From JAKFWF01 sp963732635 (GTDB taxonomy: Bacteria; Pseudomonadota; Alphaproteobacteria; Rhizobiales; Hyphomicrobiaceae): DNA of 64,000 nt. Below the pieces are notes generated by a model. It was not told the origin of the DNA, made no database searches, and saw only the letters and a program-made list of their open reading frames with translations. The position numbers were made by a program, and so were the translations under genes. Numbering within the stretch: the first letter of the stretch is position 1; each line of letters opens with the position of its first letter. Shown piece after piece: positions 34,545 to 44,488 of this stretch. The stretch lies in NCBI GenBank assembly GCA_963732635.1, contig CAVTAL010000033.1:463734-527733 (forward strand), written 5' to 3'.

Positions 34545-35363
34545 ATGAGCGCCGATCGTTCTCCAATCCTCGAACTCGACAACGTCAGCCTCCGTTTCGG
34601 CGGCGTCCGCGCCATGACCGATGTCTCCGCCAAGGTCTTCAAGGGTGAACTGTTCTCGATTATCGGCCCGAACGGTGCCGGCAAGACGTCGACCCTCAAC
34701 TGCATTTCTGGCCGCTATCGTCCAACCGCCGGCCGCATTCTACACAAGGGCCAGGACATCACCCGCCTCGGTGCCAACAAGCGGGCCGACCTCGGTATCG
34801 GCCGAACCTTCCAGAATCTGGCTCTCTTCAGCGGCATGTCGGTGCTGGACAACATCATGATCGGCCGGCACCATTTGATGGGCTGCGGCTTTGCGCGCGG
34901 CATGCTCTACTGGGTCGGCGGCGCACAGGCCGAGGAGGCCGAGCATCGTGCCGCGGTCGAGGAGATCATCGACTTTCTGGAAATCCAGGATATCCGCAAC
35001 GAACATGCTGGCACGCTGTCATATGGCCTTCGCAAACGCGTCGAGCTGGCCCGTGCCATTGCATTGAAGCCCGAGGTGATCCTGCTCGACGAGCCGATGG
35101 CTGGCATGAACCTCGAGGAAAAAGAGGATATGGCCCGCTACATCATCGACCTCAATGAAGAGTTGGGTATGACGGTCGTGATGATCGAGCACGACATGGG
35201 CGTGGTGATGGATCTTTCGCATCGACTGATGGTGTTGGATTTCGGTCGCAAGATTGCTGAAGGCCTGCCAGACGAAATCAAGGCGAACGAAGACGTCAAG
35301 CGTGCCTATCTCGGCCAGGACCACGGCGTCCAAGGCGGGCCAAAAGTGGAGGCGTCGGCATGA
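34545..35363 (+). CDS. livG: Branched-chain-type ABC transporter ATP-binding protein (LivG)
   Basis: ATPase (272 residues) of a hydrophobic amino acid-type uptake transporter. Walker A GPNGAGKTS, Walker B VILLDEPMAGMN and the His switch IEHDMGVVMDLSHRLMVLD are intact. The signature is LSYGLRKRVELA, where most LivG proteins have LSYGQQRR. Start ATG 34545 has GGGAGG 8 bases upstream. It opens the plus-strand operon and overlaps the synthetase gene by 4 bases. In this context it probably imports an aromatic or alicyclic acid rather than leucine. Confidence 0.95.
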   Translation: MSADRSPILELDNVSLRFGGVRAMTDVSAKVFKGELFSIIGPNGAGKTSTLNCISGRYRPTAGRILHKGQDITRLGANKRADLGIGRTFQNLALFSGMSVLDNIMIGRHHLMGCGFARGMLYWVGGAQAEEAEHRAAVEEIIDFLEIQDIRNEHAGTLSYGLRKRVELARAIALKPEVILLDEPMAGMNLEEKEDMARYIIDLNEELGMTVVMIEHDMGVVMDLSHRLMVLDFGRKIAEGLPDEIKANEDVKRAYLGQDHGVQGGPKVEASA

Positions 35364-37291
35364 GCTCGGCCCGTTTCGCCCATATCGAGACTAATGACAC
35401 CCTGCCGAAACTGCTGCGCCACAACGCGAAGCATCACGGCGGCGACGTTGCTCAGCGCGAGAAAGATCGTGGACTGTGGAAGTCCTACTCCTGGTCCGAC
35501 GTTCATGAAAGAGCCCGGTTATGGGGCCTCGGGTTCAAATTCATGGGCGCCGGCAAGGGCGATACCATCGCCATCGTCGGTGACTCGCGACCAGACTGGG
35601 TTGCAGCCGCAATCGGTGCCCACGCCGTCGGTGCGATGACGCTCGGTCTCTACCAGGATGGCCTCGAAGCGGAACTGAGTTATCTGCTGGCGTTCGCCGA
35701 GGTGAAGGTCGTCGTCGCCGAAAACGAGGAGCAGGTCGACAAGATCCTGCGCATGGCCGACAGCGCGCCGTCGATCAAGGCAATCGTCTACAACGACCCG
35801 CGCGGCATGCGGAAATACAACGACCCGCGCCTGCTGCACTGCGACGCTCTGCTACAAAAGGTTCGCGAGACCGAAGCGGCGGATCCTGGCGCCTGGGACC
35901 GGCTGGTCGACGCCACGTCTGGCGACGACATCGCGGTATTGTGCTCGACCTCCGGCACAACCTCGCATCCGAAGCTGGTCAGCCTCGCCGCCGGCAACTT
36001 CATCAAGCATGTCGCGGACTATTGCGAACTGCTCGATATCGGGCCTGACGACGAATACGTTTCGCTGTTGCCGATGGGTTGGATCGGCGAGCAGTTCATG
36101 GCGTTCTTCCAGCCGGTGGTCAGCCGGCACAAGGTGAACTTCGTCGAGGATGGCTCGACCACCATGGCGGATCTGCGCGAGATCGCGCCGACCTTCATGT
36201 TCCTGGCGCCGCGCGTTTGGGAACAGATCGCGGCCAACGTGCGGGCACAGATGATGGACGCATCACCGCTGAAGCGGAAGATGTTTGAGTATGGCTCCAA
36301 GCTCGCGCTGCGAGCCGTCGAAAACGGTGGCCACAGCGCGGTGGCACAGCACCTCGTCATGCGCGCACTGCGTGATCGTCTCGGATTTTCGCGGCTCCGG
36401 ATCGCCAGCACGGGCGGCGCGGCAATGGGACCGGATACCTTCAAATTTTTCATGTCGATGGGCGTGCCGATGCTGCAGCTCTACGGCCAGACCGAACTGG
36501 GTGGCATCTATGTCAGCCAGAAACTTGGCGACCGCGATTTCGATGCGGTCGGGCAGGGCTTGACCAAGGACTACAAGCTTCGCATCGACCAGCCTGACCC
36601 AAGCGGGGTCGGCGAAATCCTCAGCCAACACCCCTACATGTTCCGGGGCTACTACAAGAACCCTGAAGCCACGGCGGCCGATTTGCGCGACGGCTGGATG
36701 CATACCGGCGATGCCGGCTACTTCAAGCCATCCGGCCAGCTCGTCGTCATCGACCGAATGAAGGATCTGGCCGCGACCACCGGCGGCGAACGGTTTTCCC
36801 CGCAGTACATCGAGAACAAGCTGAAATTCTCGCCCTACATCAGCGAGGCCGTGATCCTCGGCGACAAGCGCGACTACCCGGCCGCGATCATTTGCATTCG
36901 CTTCGCCATCGTTTCGAAGTGGGCCGAACAGCGGCGGATGTCGTTCACCACATATTCGGATCTGTCGTCGCGCAAGGAGGTTTACGATCTGATCGCCGGC
37001 GAGTTGGCGCGGGTCAATGCCTCACTGCCGCCAGCGCAGAAACTGCGCAAATTCATCCTGCTGTACAAGGAGCTGGATGCCGATGACGGCGAGTTGACCC
37101 GCACCCGCAAGGTCCGCCGCAGCGTGATCGCCGAAAAATACGCCGACATCATCGACGCCGTCTATTCGAATGCGAACGAGGTCAAGATCGACACCGAAAT
37201 CGCGTTCCAGGATGGCACCAAGCAGCGCATTCGCACCAGCCTGCCGATCGCATCCCTCGGCGTCGACGCGGCGCAGGCTCGATCGGCATGA
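35360..37291 (+). CDS. Long-chain-type acyl-CoA synthetase (FadD/FAA1-like) in the ABC operon
   Basis: AMP-forming acyl-CoA synthetase (643 residues) of the large eukaryote-like LACS class. The P-loop is VLCSTSGTTSHPKLVSL, with LLPMGWIGEQFM, QLYGQTELGGIY (A5), HTGDAGYFKPSGQLVVIDRMKDLAATTGGERFSPQYIENKL (A7-A8), and the C-terminal DDGELTRTRKVRRSVI with the late catalytic-loop Lys region. Position between livG and livH, overlapping livG by 4 bases, is a known arrangement in Rhodopseudomonas-like bacteria, where it would trap the imported acid as its CoA ester. Substrate not known. Confidence 0.92.
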   Translation: MSSARFAHIETNDTLPKLLRHNAKHHGGDVAQREKDRGLWKSYSWSDVHERARLWGLGFKFMGAGKGDTIAIVGDSRPDWVAAAIGAHAVGAMTLGLYQDGLEAELSYLLAFAEVKVVVAENEEQVDKILRMADSAPSIKAIVYNDPRGMRKYNDPRLLHCDALLQKVRETEAADPGAWDRLVDATSGDDIAVLCSTSGTTSHPKLVSLAAGNFIKHVADYCELLDIGPDDEYVSLLPMGWIGEQFMAFFQPVVSRHKVNFVEDGSTTMADLREIAPTFMFLAPRVWEQIAANVRAQMMDASPLKRKMFEYGSKLALRAVENGGHSAVAQHLVMRALRDRLGFSRLRIASTGGAAMGPDTFKFFMSMGVPMLQLYGQTELGGIYVSQKLGDRDFDAVGQGLTKDYKLRIDQPDPSGVGEILSQHPYMFRGYYKNPEATAADLRDGWMHTGDAGYFKPSGQLVVIDRMKDLAATTGGERFSPQYIENKLKFSPYISEAVILGDKRDYPAAIICIRFAIVSKWAEQRRMSFTTYSDLSSRKEVYDLIAGELARVNASLPPAQKLRKFILLYKELDADDGELTRTRKVRRSVIAEKYADIIDAVYSNANEVKIDTEIAFQDGTKQRIRTSLPIASLGVDAAQARSA

Positions 37292-37334
37292 TCGGTGGCG
37301 AGGCGGCATCCAAGGCTCAAGGCAGCAAACATCC

Positions 37335-38228
37335 ATGAACACGACGCTTCTCACTCAACTTCTGGTCAACGGCTTCATCGTCGGCGCGCTCTACGGCGTG
37401 GTCGCGATGTGCTTCGTACTGATCTACAAGGCCAGTCAGGTCGTCAACTTCGCCCAGGGCGAGTTCGTTCTCATCGGCGCCTGGGCATGCTGGTGGTTGG
37501 TCACATCGTTGAAGCTGCCGTTTTGGCTGGCCTTCCCAGTGTGCCTTGTCTTCATGGCGATCCTCGGCGTTCTGGTGCAGGTCGTGGTGCTGAGACCCTT
37601 GGTCGGCAAGCCAGTGATCTCGATTGTGATGGTCACGATCGGCCTGTCGATCTTCTTCCAGGCGTTGCTGAAGTGGATGTTCGGCGTGTTCATTCAGCCG
37701 TTCCCGCAGGTGTTTTCGACCAAAAGTGTCGAAATAGCAGGCCTCAACGTCGAGAGCGCATACCTGATGAGCCTCGCCATCTCGTTGGTGATCATGGCGG
37801 GCTTCGCCTACTTCTTCAAATACTCGAAGATGGGGCTGGCGATGCGCGCCACCGCGTTCGACCAGCAGGTGGCGCAAAGCATGGGCATATCGGTGCGCCA
37901 GGTGTTCGCCATCGCCTGGGCGATCTCCTCTTCCGTGTCGGCACTCGCCGGCGTCGTGGTCGGCCTCGTTTCCGGCGTATCGGCCTCGGTCGCAACGGTT
38001 GGCGTGAAGGTGTTCCCGGCGGTGATCGTCGGCGGCCTTGAAAGTATCATCGGCGCGGTGCTGGGCGGCCTGATCATCGGCCTGCTCGAAGGCCTCGCCC
38101 AGTTCGTCGACAGCGAGTACCTGCATTTTGGCAACCTGATCACGATCGCGCCGTTCTATGCGATGCTGATCATACTTCTGATCAAGCCGTACGGTCTGTT
38201 CGGCAACAAGAACATCGAGCGAGTGTGA
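37335..38228 (+). CDS. livH: Branched-chain-type ABC transporter permease (LivH)
   Basis: Inner-membrane permease (297 residues) with about eight membrane segments. It starts MNTTLLTQLLVNGFIVGALYGVVAMCFVLIYKASQVVNFAQGEF, a LivH hallmark, and carries the coupling-helix region MRATAFDQQVAQSMGI and the C-terminal GGLESIIGAVLGGLIIGLLE. The start at 37335 leaves 43 bases after the synthetase stop; the open frame further upstream is a shadow. It pairs with LivM at 38233. Confidence 0.96.
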   Translation: MNTTLLTQLLVNGFIVGALYGVVAMCFVLIYKASQVVNFAQGEFVLIGAWACWWLVTSLKLPFWLAFPVCLVFMAILGVLVQVVVLRPLVGKPVISIVMVTIGLSIFFQALLKWMFGVFIQPFPQVFSTKSVEIAGLNVESAYLMSLAISLVIMAGFAYFFKYSKMGLAMRATAFDQQVAQSMGISVRQVFAIAWAISSSVSALAGVVVGLVSGVSASVATVGVKVFPAVIVGGLESIIGAVLGGLIIGLLEGLAQFVDSEYLHFGNLITIAPFYAMLIILLIKPYGLFGNKNIERV

Positions 38229-38232
38229 AACA

Positions 38233-39321
38233 ATGGCTGGCTCGATGCGCCCGGCGGGCGATTTCCGCACCACCTATCAGGCTGACCACACGATATTCCC
38301 GACCAAGAGTTCGCGTCTCGCGTTCATCATCGGGCTCATAGCGCTATGCCTTCTGCCTCTGCAGATTGGCGGCATGTCCTTCGTGGCATCGTATTGGCTC
38401 GCACTCGTCATCCAGATTGCGATCTATGGCATCGCCGCCCTGGGGTTGAATATCCTGGTCGGGTTCACCGGCCAGATCTCGCTCGGGCATGCCGCGTTCT
38501 TCGGTTTTGGCGCGTTCGCGTCGGCCTATCTTTCCGGTAAGCTCGGCGTGCCAGTGATGTTGAGCATCCCGCTGGCCGGCATCGCCACGGCACTACTCGG
38601 CCTTGTCGTCGGTCTGCCCGCCGGTCGTCTGAAGGGGCTCTATCTGGCGATTGCGACACTCGCATCACAGTTCGTGTTGCAGGACTTCTTCAGCCGCGCG
38701 GACTGGTTCACGGGTGGCGCGTCCGGCGCCAATGCCGGTCCGTTTTCGCTATTTGGCCTGACACTGTCCGGCGACCGCAAGTACTACTATGTCGTGCTCT
38801 TCTACCTAGTCGTGATGTACCTGTTCGCCGCCAACTTGATGCGCACGCGCGACGGTCGCGCGATGGTGGCGGTGCGTGATCACTACCTCTCAGCCGAGAT
38901 CATGGGCATTGGGCTGAGCTACTACCGGATCCTGGCGTTTGGCATCTCATCATTCTATGCCGGCGTCGGTGGAGCGCTAATGGCCCACTATACAGGGTTC
39001 GTCTCCGGCGAGGCGTTCGACCTGCTGCTGTCGATCAACTTCCTCGCCATGATCATCATCGGCGGACTAGGCTCGGTAATGGGCAGCCTGCTCGGCACGA
39101 TTTTCATTCTTCTGCTGCCGGAGGTGATGCTCGGCGCCGTGCAGAAGATCCAGGCGCTCGGCATTGGTCAAAGCGCCTCGTTCAATGAAGGCCTGGCTTA
39201 TCTGAAAGAGATGGCCATCGGCCTCGCCATAGTACTGTTCCTGGTCTTCGAACCAGACGGGCTTGCCGCCCGCTGGCGCAAGATCAAGGCGTACTGGAAG
39301 CTCTACCCGTATTCGTATTGA
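38233..39321 (+). CDS. livM: Branched-chain-type ABC transporter permease (LivM)
   Basis: Second permease (362 residues) with about nine membrane segments. Hallmarks: ALGLNILVGFTGQISLGHAAFFGFGAFASAYL, LKGLYLAIATLASQFVLQDF, VAVRDHYLSAEIMGIGLSYYRILAFGISSFYAGVGGAL, and INFLAMIIIGGLGSVMGSLLGT. It has a 30-residue hydrophilic N-terminus and a basic Tyr-rich tail. It starts 4 bases after livH, in the same transporter operon. Confidence 0.96.
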   Translation: MAGSMRPAGDFRTTYQADHTIFPTKSSRLAFIIGLIALCLLPLQIGGMSFVASYWLALVIQIAIYGIAALGLNILVGFTGQISLGHAAFFGFGAFASAYLSGKLGVPVMLSIPLAGIATALLGLVVGLPAGRLKGLYLAIATLASQFVLQDFFSRADWFTGGASGANAGPFSLFGLTLSGDRKYYYVVLFYLVVMYLFAANLMRTRDGRAMVAVRDHYLSAEIMGIGLSYYRILAFGISSFYAGVGGALMAHYTGFVSGEAFDLLLSINFLAMIIIGGLGSVMGSLLGTIFILLLPEVMLGAVQKIQALGIGQSASFNEGLAYLKEMAIGLAIVLFLVFEPDGLAARWRKIKAYWKLYPYSY

Positions 39322-39343
39322 TGCCAACCAAGGAGGAAACAAA

Positions 39344-40636
39344 ATGAAAAAACACGCGACCCTACTCGCAGCCACGACGGTTGCAGCCCTGCTCGCCGGG
39401 CCAGCCCTGGCGCAGCAGAAGATCAAGCTCGGCAACCTCGTGGATTACACCGGCGCGACGTCCAGCACCGGCAAGTTCTCCGGCCCCGGCAAGGTCGACG
39501 CCATTGCCTGGATCAACAAGAATGGTGGTATCAACGGCAAGATGCTGGACGCCGAAGCCGTCGACTATGGCTATCAGACCCAGCGCGGCATTCAGCTCTA
39601 CAAGAAGTGGAAGGATGAAGGCGCGGTCGCCATTCTGGGCTATGGCACGAACGACACCGAAGCCATGGTCGGCTTCATCGCCGAAGATAAGATGCCGTAT
39701 TTCTCGTTCTCATTCTCCGGGCATTTGACCGACCCGAGCGGCATCAGCGAGAAGGCGAAGGCGGGCAAGATCAAGCCGGCGCCGTACAACTTCTTCGGCC
39801 AGCCATCGTATTCGGATGGCAATCGCGCCCTGGTGATGTGGGCGGCTGAGGACTGGAAGAAGAAGGGCGGCGCCGGCAAGCCGAAGTACATTCATCTCGG
39901 CGACAACCACCCGTACCCGTTGGCTCCCAAGGAAGCCGGCGAAGGCATCGCCAAGGAGATGGGCTTCGACGTTCTGCCCTCGATCCAGTACGCGCTCGGT
40001 GGCGGCGACTTCAAGGCGCAGTGCCTGGCGTTGCAGTCTTCCGGCGCCAACTATGCGTTCCTCGCCAACACCACTGGCTCCAACGTTGCACTCGTACGTT
40101 CGTGCTCGACGGTCGGCGTCAACGTCCAGTTCATGGCCAATGTCTGGGGCATGGACGAAGCCGGCATGAAGGCGATTGGCAAGCCGGTCGACGGCCTCGT
40201 CATGGTGCTCGGGCAACCGCAATGGGGTTCCGATGTTCCCGGCATGAAGGTGTTCCGTGAGATCTCGGCCATGTCGGATCCGACCGGCAAGGTCTATCGT
40301 CCGCTGCCCTACGCACTCGGCGCCTGTCAGGTTCTGCATCTCGCCGAAGGCCTGAAGATTGCCGACAAGGCCGGGCAGCTCAACGGCCCCGGCATCAAGG
40401 CCGCCCTCGAATCGCTCAAGGACTTCGTACCTGCCGGCGCCAACGGCATGTGTGCGCCAGTGACCTGGACCAGCACGGATCATCGTGCCGTCGATACCGT
40501 CAATATCGGTCGGGCCGCGGTGACTGGTGATACCGAGAAGGGTGAGGTCGCCGATCTCGCTGCCGCCGGCACGATCAAGCTCAACAAGGTGGCCGAGCAG
40601 AAGGTGCCGCGCAAGCCCGAGTGGCACGGCTACTAA
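39344..40636 (+). CDS. Periplasmic ligand-binding protein of the Liv-type ABC transporter
   Basis: Periplasmic type I binding protein (430 residues) with a signal peptide MKKHATLLAATTVAALLAGPALAQ. The mature part starts KIKLGNLVDYTGATSSTGKFSGPGKVDAIAWINKNGGINGK, the LivK/HmgD-type fold. Start ATG 39344 is preceded by AAGGAGGAAAC. It is longer than leucine-binding LivK (about 370) and of the kind linked to aromatic or alicyclic acid uptake in alphaproteobacteria, which fits the neighbouring catabolic genes. Ligand assignment is inference. Confidence 0.93.
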   Translation: MKKHATLLAATTVAALLAGPALAQQKIKLGNLVDYTGATSSTGKFSGPGKVDAIAWINKNGGINGKMLDAEAVDYGYQTQRGIQLYKKWKDEGAVAILGYGTNDTEAMVGFIAEDKMPYFSFSFSGHLTDPSGISEKAKAGKIKPAPYNFFGQPSYSDGNRALVMWAAEDWKKKGGAGKPKYIHLGDNHPYPLAPKEAGEGIAKEMGFDVLPSIQYALGGGDFKAQCLALQSSGANYAFLANTTGSNVALVRSCSTVGVNVQFMANVWGMDEAGMKAIGKPVDGLVMVLGQPQWGSDVPGMKVFREISAMSDPTGKVYRPLPYALGACQVLHLAEGLKIADKAGQLNGPGIKAALESLKDFVPAGANGMCAPVTWTSTDHRAVDTVNIGRAAVTGDTEKGEVADLAAAGTIKLNKVAEQKVPRKPEWHGY

Positions 40637-40661
40637 AGAAGTAGTGCCCTCGCCGTCGACC

Positions 40662-40728
40662 GATGGTGCCTGGCGTTAGCCTGGCACCATCACGCAACAG
40701 CGGTGCCAGGCTGAAACCAGGCACCGCT
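40662..40728. repeat. Pair of related hairpins between binding-protein and livF genes
   Basis: Two tandem hairpins share the GGTGCC(T/A)GG...CC(T/A)GGCACC plan. The first, 40662-40691, has a 9-base stem, a T-T mismatch, then 3 more pairs around GTTA. The second, 40699-40728, has a 9-base stem, an A-A mismatch and 2 more pairs around CTGAAA. They fill the 116-base gap after the highly expressed binding-protein gene. Confidence 0.88.
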
Positions 40729-40752
40729 TCCAACCGCCGACCAAGGACCGCC

Positions 40753-41592
<840 letters not shown>

Positions 41593-41656
41593 TCGCACCA
41601 TCTTTGCGACGATCATTACGCATCAACGCTTCCATCGACCCGGAGACCGACCAGCC

Positions 41657-42439
41657 ATGACCTACGAAGATCTATTGTATGAAGTGAAAGACGGCGCCGC
41701 CCATATCACCATCAATCGGCCGAAGGTGATGAACGCGTTTCGTGGCAAGACCTGCGAGGAATTGATCCACGCGCTTGGCAAGGCCGGTTGGGACAAGACG
41801 ATCGGCGTCATCGTGCTTGGTGGCGCTGGCGATCGCGCGTTCTGCACCGGCGGCGACCAGAGCGCGCACGAGGGCCAGTACGACGGCCGCGGCACCATCG
41901 GCCTGCCGATCGAGGAAGTGCAGTCGCTGCTGCGTGACGTTCCCAAGCCCGTGATCGCGCGCGTGCAAGGCTATGCCATCGGCGGCGGCAACGTGCTCGC
42001 CACCATGTGCGACCTGACGATTGCGTCCGAGAAGGCGATCTTCGGCCAGGTCGGCCCCAAGATGGGCTCGGTCGATCCGGGCTTCGGCACCGCCTACCTC
42101 GCCCGCATGGTCGGCGAGAAGAAGGCACGCGAGATCTGGTACATGTGCCGCCGCTACACTGCGCAGGAAGCGCTCGCAATGGGCCTCGTCAACGCCGTGG
42201 TGCCGCACGACCAGTTGGACGCCGAGGTCACCAAGTGGTGTGCCGAGATCATGGAAAAGAGCCCGACCGCACTCGCCATCGCCAAGCGCTCGTTCAATGC
42301 CGACAGCGAGAACATCCGCGGCATCGGCGCCATGGGCATGCAGACGCTGAAGCTCTACTACGAGAGCGACGAAAGCCGCGAGGGCGTCAATGCCTTCAAC
42401 GAGAAGCGCAAGCCGGATTTCCGCAAACACGTGAAGTGA
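41657..42439 (+). CDS. badI: 2-ketocyclohexanecarboxyl-CoA hydrolase BadI
   Basis: Crotonase-family ring-opening hydrolase (260 residues) that converts 2-ketocyclohexanecarboxyl-CoA and water to pimeloyl-CoA. It closely follows the Rhodopseudomonas palustris BadI sequence as I recall it: NAFRGKTCEELIHAL, AFCTGGDQSAHEGQYDGRGT, KPVIARVQGYAIGGGNVLATMCDL, GQVGPKMGSVDPGFGTAYLAR (catalytic Asp140) and KKAREIWYMCRRY, ending SDESREGVNAFNEKRKPDFRK. It differs clearly from the paralogue at 26659 (GSFD, FFCQQY). It is expressed with the ABC importer, while the other pathway genes are in the divergent operon. Confidence 0.93.
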   Translation: MTYEDLLYEVKDGAAHITINRPKVMNAFRGKTCEELIHALGKAGWDKTIGVIVLGGAGDRAFCTGGDQSAHEGQYDGRGTIGLPIEEVQSLLRDVPKPVIARVQGYAIGGGNVLATMCDLTIASEKAIFGQVGPKMGSVDPGFGTAYLARMVGEKKAREIWYMCRRYTAQEALAMGLVNAVVPHDQLDAEVTKWCAEIMEKSPTALAIAKRSFNADSENIRGIGAMGMQTLKLYYESDESREGVNAFNEKRKPDFRKHVK

Positions 42440-42479
42440 GGCGGCGCTGAACAGCGCTAGCCCCAACCCAACAGTGTCA

Positions 42480-42549
42480 TCCCGGCATTTATTGCCGGGA
42501 CCCATCACGCCACGAACTAAGGCTTCGAGGTTGCGGCACGATGGGTCCC
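42480..42549. repeat. Compound palindromic intergenic element
   Basis: An 8-base hairpin TCCCGGCA/TGCCGGGA (42480-42500) overlaps a 10-base inverted repeat GGGACCCATC (42497-42506) and its complement (42540-42549). Degenerate ends extend it to about 42463-42580. The layout is typical of small mobile palindromic units in rhizobial genomes. It fills the gap between badI and the nitroreductase gene. Confidence 0.85.
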
Positions 42550-42641
42550 GGGGACAAGCCCCGAGTTGACAGTTGGGGGGTGTCGCATCCGTAATTTGCT
42601 CAACCTTCGAGACACCCTTCAGCATCAGTGAGATTTTGCCC

Positions 42642-43325
42642 ATGCATGTCCATGACGCAATCATGACCCGCCGCTCGATCCGCCGCTTTTTAGCCAAGCC
42701 GGTGCCGATGCAGAGCCTAAAGCGCATCCTCGAAGGTGCCGCCACGGCGCCCTCCGGCCACAACATCCAGCCGTGGAAAGTCTATGCCGTCGCCGGCACC
42801 GTGAAGGACGCGCTCTCGGCCGACATCTTGAAGGCCATCGCCACCGAACCGGCCGACAGCCATAAGCCGGAATACGACTACTACCCCGTCGAATGGGTCG
42901 AGCCATTCATCGGACGCAGGCGCAAGCTCGGCCACGAGTTGTACGCCATCCTAGGCATCGGTCGCGAGGACAAGGCGGCGCGTGAAAAACAGATGCTGGA
43001 GAACTTCAAGTTCTTCGGCGCGCCCGTCGGCCTGTTCGTCACCTTCGACCGGCGCTGCGCCGCCGGCACCTTCATGGACGTCGGCATGTTCATCGAAAAC
43101 ATCCTGATCGGCGCCCGCGGCGAAGGCCTCGATACCTGCGGCCAAGCGGCCTTCATCAATTTCCACAAGGTGGTCCGACAGCATCTGCCGCTCGCCGACA
43201 CCGAGCTGCTGGCTTGCGGAATTTCACTCGGATACGCGGACCCGGATGCACCAGAAAACAAGCTGATGCCGGAGAAACTTGCCGTCGATCAGTTCACCAA
43301 GTTCCTTGGCTTCGAGGGGGCATGA
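42642..43325 (+). CDS. Nitroreductase-family flavoprotein
   Basis: FMN-dependent nitroreductase-like protein (227 residues). It starts MHVHDAIMTRRSIRRFLAKPV with the FMN-binding RRSxRxF motif, then APSGHNIQPWKVYAV, FVTFDRRCAAGTFMDVGMFIENILIGARGEGLDTCGQAAF, and HLPLADTELLACGISLGYAD. Members reduce nitro groups, quinones, enones or act in ring saturation (BluB/enoate-like). In this operon a reduction or oxidation of a ring intermediate is possible, but not shown. Start 42642 was chosen over 42573 because the domain begins there. Its stop overlaps the next gene by 4 bases. Confidence 0.92.
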   Translation: MHVHDAIMTRRSIRRFLAKPVPMQSLKRILEGAATAPSGHNIQPWKVYAVAGTVKDALSADILKAIATEPADSHKPEYDYYPVEWVEPFIGRRRKLGHELYAILGIGREDKAAREKQMLENFKFFGAPVGLFVTFDRRCAAGTFMDVGMFIENILIGARGEGLDTCGQAAFINFHKVVRQHLPLADTELLACGISLGYADPDAPENKLMPEKLAVDQFTKFLGFEGA

Positions 43326-44488
43326 CCATGGCTGCAATCGATCCGACCCTGCCTGACGAGTTACGCGCGCTGCAGGAAACCGCCGAACGCTTCGCCCGCG
43401 AGAAGATCGCGCCGAAGTACATGGCGCGCGAGACGGAAGCCCGGGTTGACAAGGCGCTGATCCGCGAGATGGGCGAACTCGGATTGATTGCACCCGAATT
43501 GCCCGAGCAGTACGGCGGCCTCGGCCTGCCAAGCCTCGCCAGCGGCCTCATCGCCGAGGCGATCGGTTATGCCGACATCAACGTGTCGTATCTGCAGATC
43601 CTGGGCTCGCTCAACGGCAAGATCCTGGCTGAGCACGCCAGTCCCGAACTCGCCACCGAATGGATCGGCCGCATCGTCAGTGGGCAATCGGTGGTCTGCA
43701 TCGGCCTTACTGAACCGCGCGGCGGATCGGATGCGGCGAACCTCGTGCTGTCGGCCAAGCGCGTCGGCGATACCTATGTGCTGAAGGGCGAGAAATCGTC
43801 GATCAGCATGGCCGACCAATCCGACGCCTGCATCCTGTTCGCCCGCACCGGCCGCCCGGAGGAAGGCGCGCGTGGCGTCTCGGCATTCCTGGTGCCGATG
43901 GACACGCCCGGCGTCTCGACCCAGCGCTACAAGGATCTCGGCAGTCACGCCATCGGCCGCAGCTCGATATTCTTCGACGACGCGGTGATCCCGGCCGGCA
44001 ATCGCCTCGCCGCCGAGGGCGCCGGCTTCGTGCAGGTGATGCAGGGCTTCGATTTCTCCCGCGCGCTGATCGGTCTGCAGGTGATCGCCTCAGCGCAGGC
44101 TTCCATCGACGAGACCTGGGCCTACGTGAAAGAGAGACAAGCCTTCGGCGCGCCGATCGCCAAGAACCAGGGCGTGACGTTTCCACTGGCCGAAGCCGAG
44201 ACCATGCTCGCCGCCATCCGGCAGCTCTGCTACCACACGCTGCGATTGAAGGACGCCGGCCTGCCGCATACGGCGGAAGCGGCGATGTGCAAGTGGCTTG
44301 GCCCCAAGACCGCCGTCGATATCATCCACCAGTGCCTGATCACGCACGGCCATTACGGCTGGTCGCTCGATCTGCCGCATCAGCAACGGCTGCGCGACGT
44401 CATGGGCCTCGAGATCGGCGACGGCACCGCCCAGATCATGAAGATGATCATCGCTCGCGAGAAGATCGGCAAGGGCGTGATGCGGTGA
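43322..44488 (+). CDS. Acyl-CoA dehydrogenase (second AliB candidate)
   Basis: FAD-dependent acyl-CoA dehydrogenase (388 residues). Features: LQETAERFAREKIAPKYMARETE, GLIAPELPEQYGGLGLP, the FAD-binding CIGLTEPRGGSDAANLVL, IASAQASIDETWAYVKERQAFGAPIAKNQGVTF, and the C-terminal HGHYGWSLDLPHQQRLRDVMGLEIGDGTAQIMKMIIAREKIG. The helix that usually reads YGGTxEI is here IGDGTAQIMK, as in some cyclohexanecarboxyl- or cyclohex-1-ene-carboxyl-CoA dehydrogenases. It overlaps the nitroreductase stop and the amidohydrolase start, so all three are co-translated. Its substrate could be the saturated ring acid or its ene. Confidence 0.91.
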   Translation: MTMAAIDPTLPDELRALQETAERFAREKIAPKYMARETEARVDKALIREMGELGLIAPELPEQYGGLGLPSLASGLIAEAIGYADINVSYLQILGSLNGKILAEHASPELATEWIGRIVSGQSVVCIGLTEPRGGSDAANLVLSAKRVGDTYVLKGEKSSISMADQSDACILFARTGRPEEGARGVSAFLVPMDTPGVSTQRYKDLGSHAIGRSSIFFDDAVIPAGNRLAAEGAGFVQVMQGFDFSRALIGLQVIASAQASIDETWAYVKERQAFGAPIAKNQGVTFPLAEAETMLAAIRQLCYHTLRLKDAGLPHTAEAAMCKWLGPKTAVDIIHQCLITHGHYGWSLDLPHQQRLRDVMGLEIGDGTAQIMKMIIAREKIGKGVMR

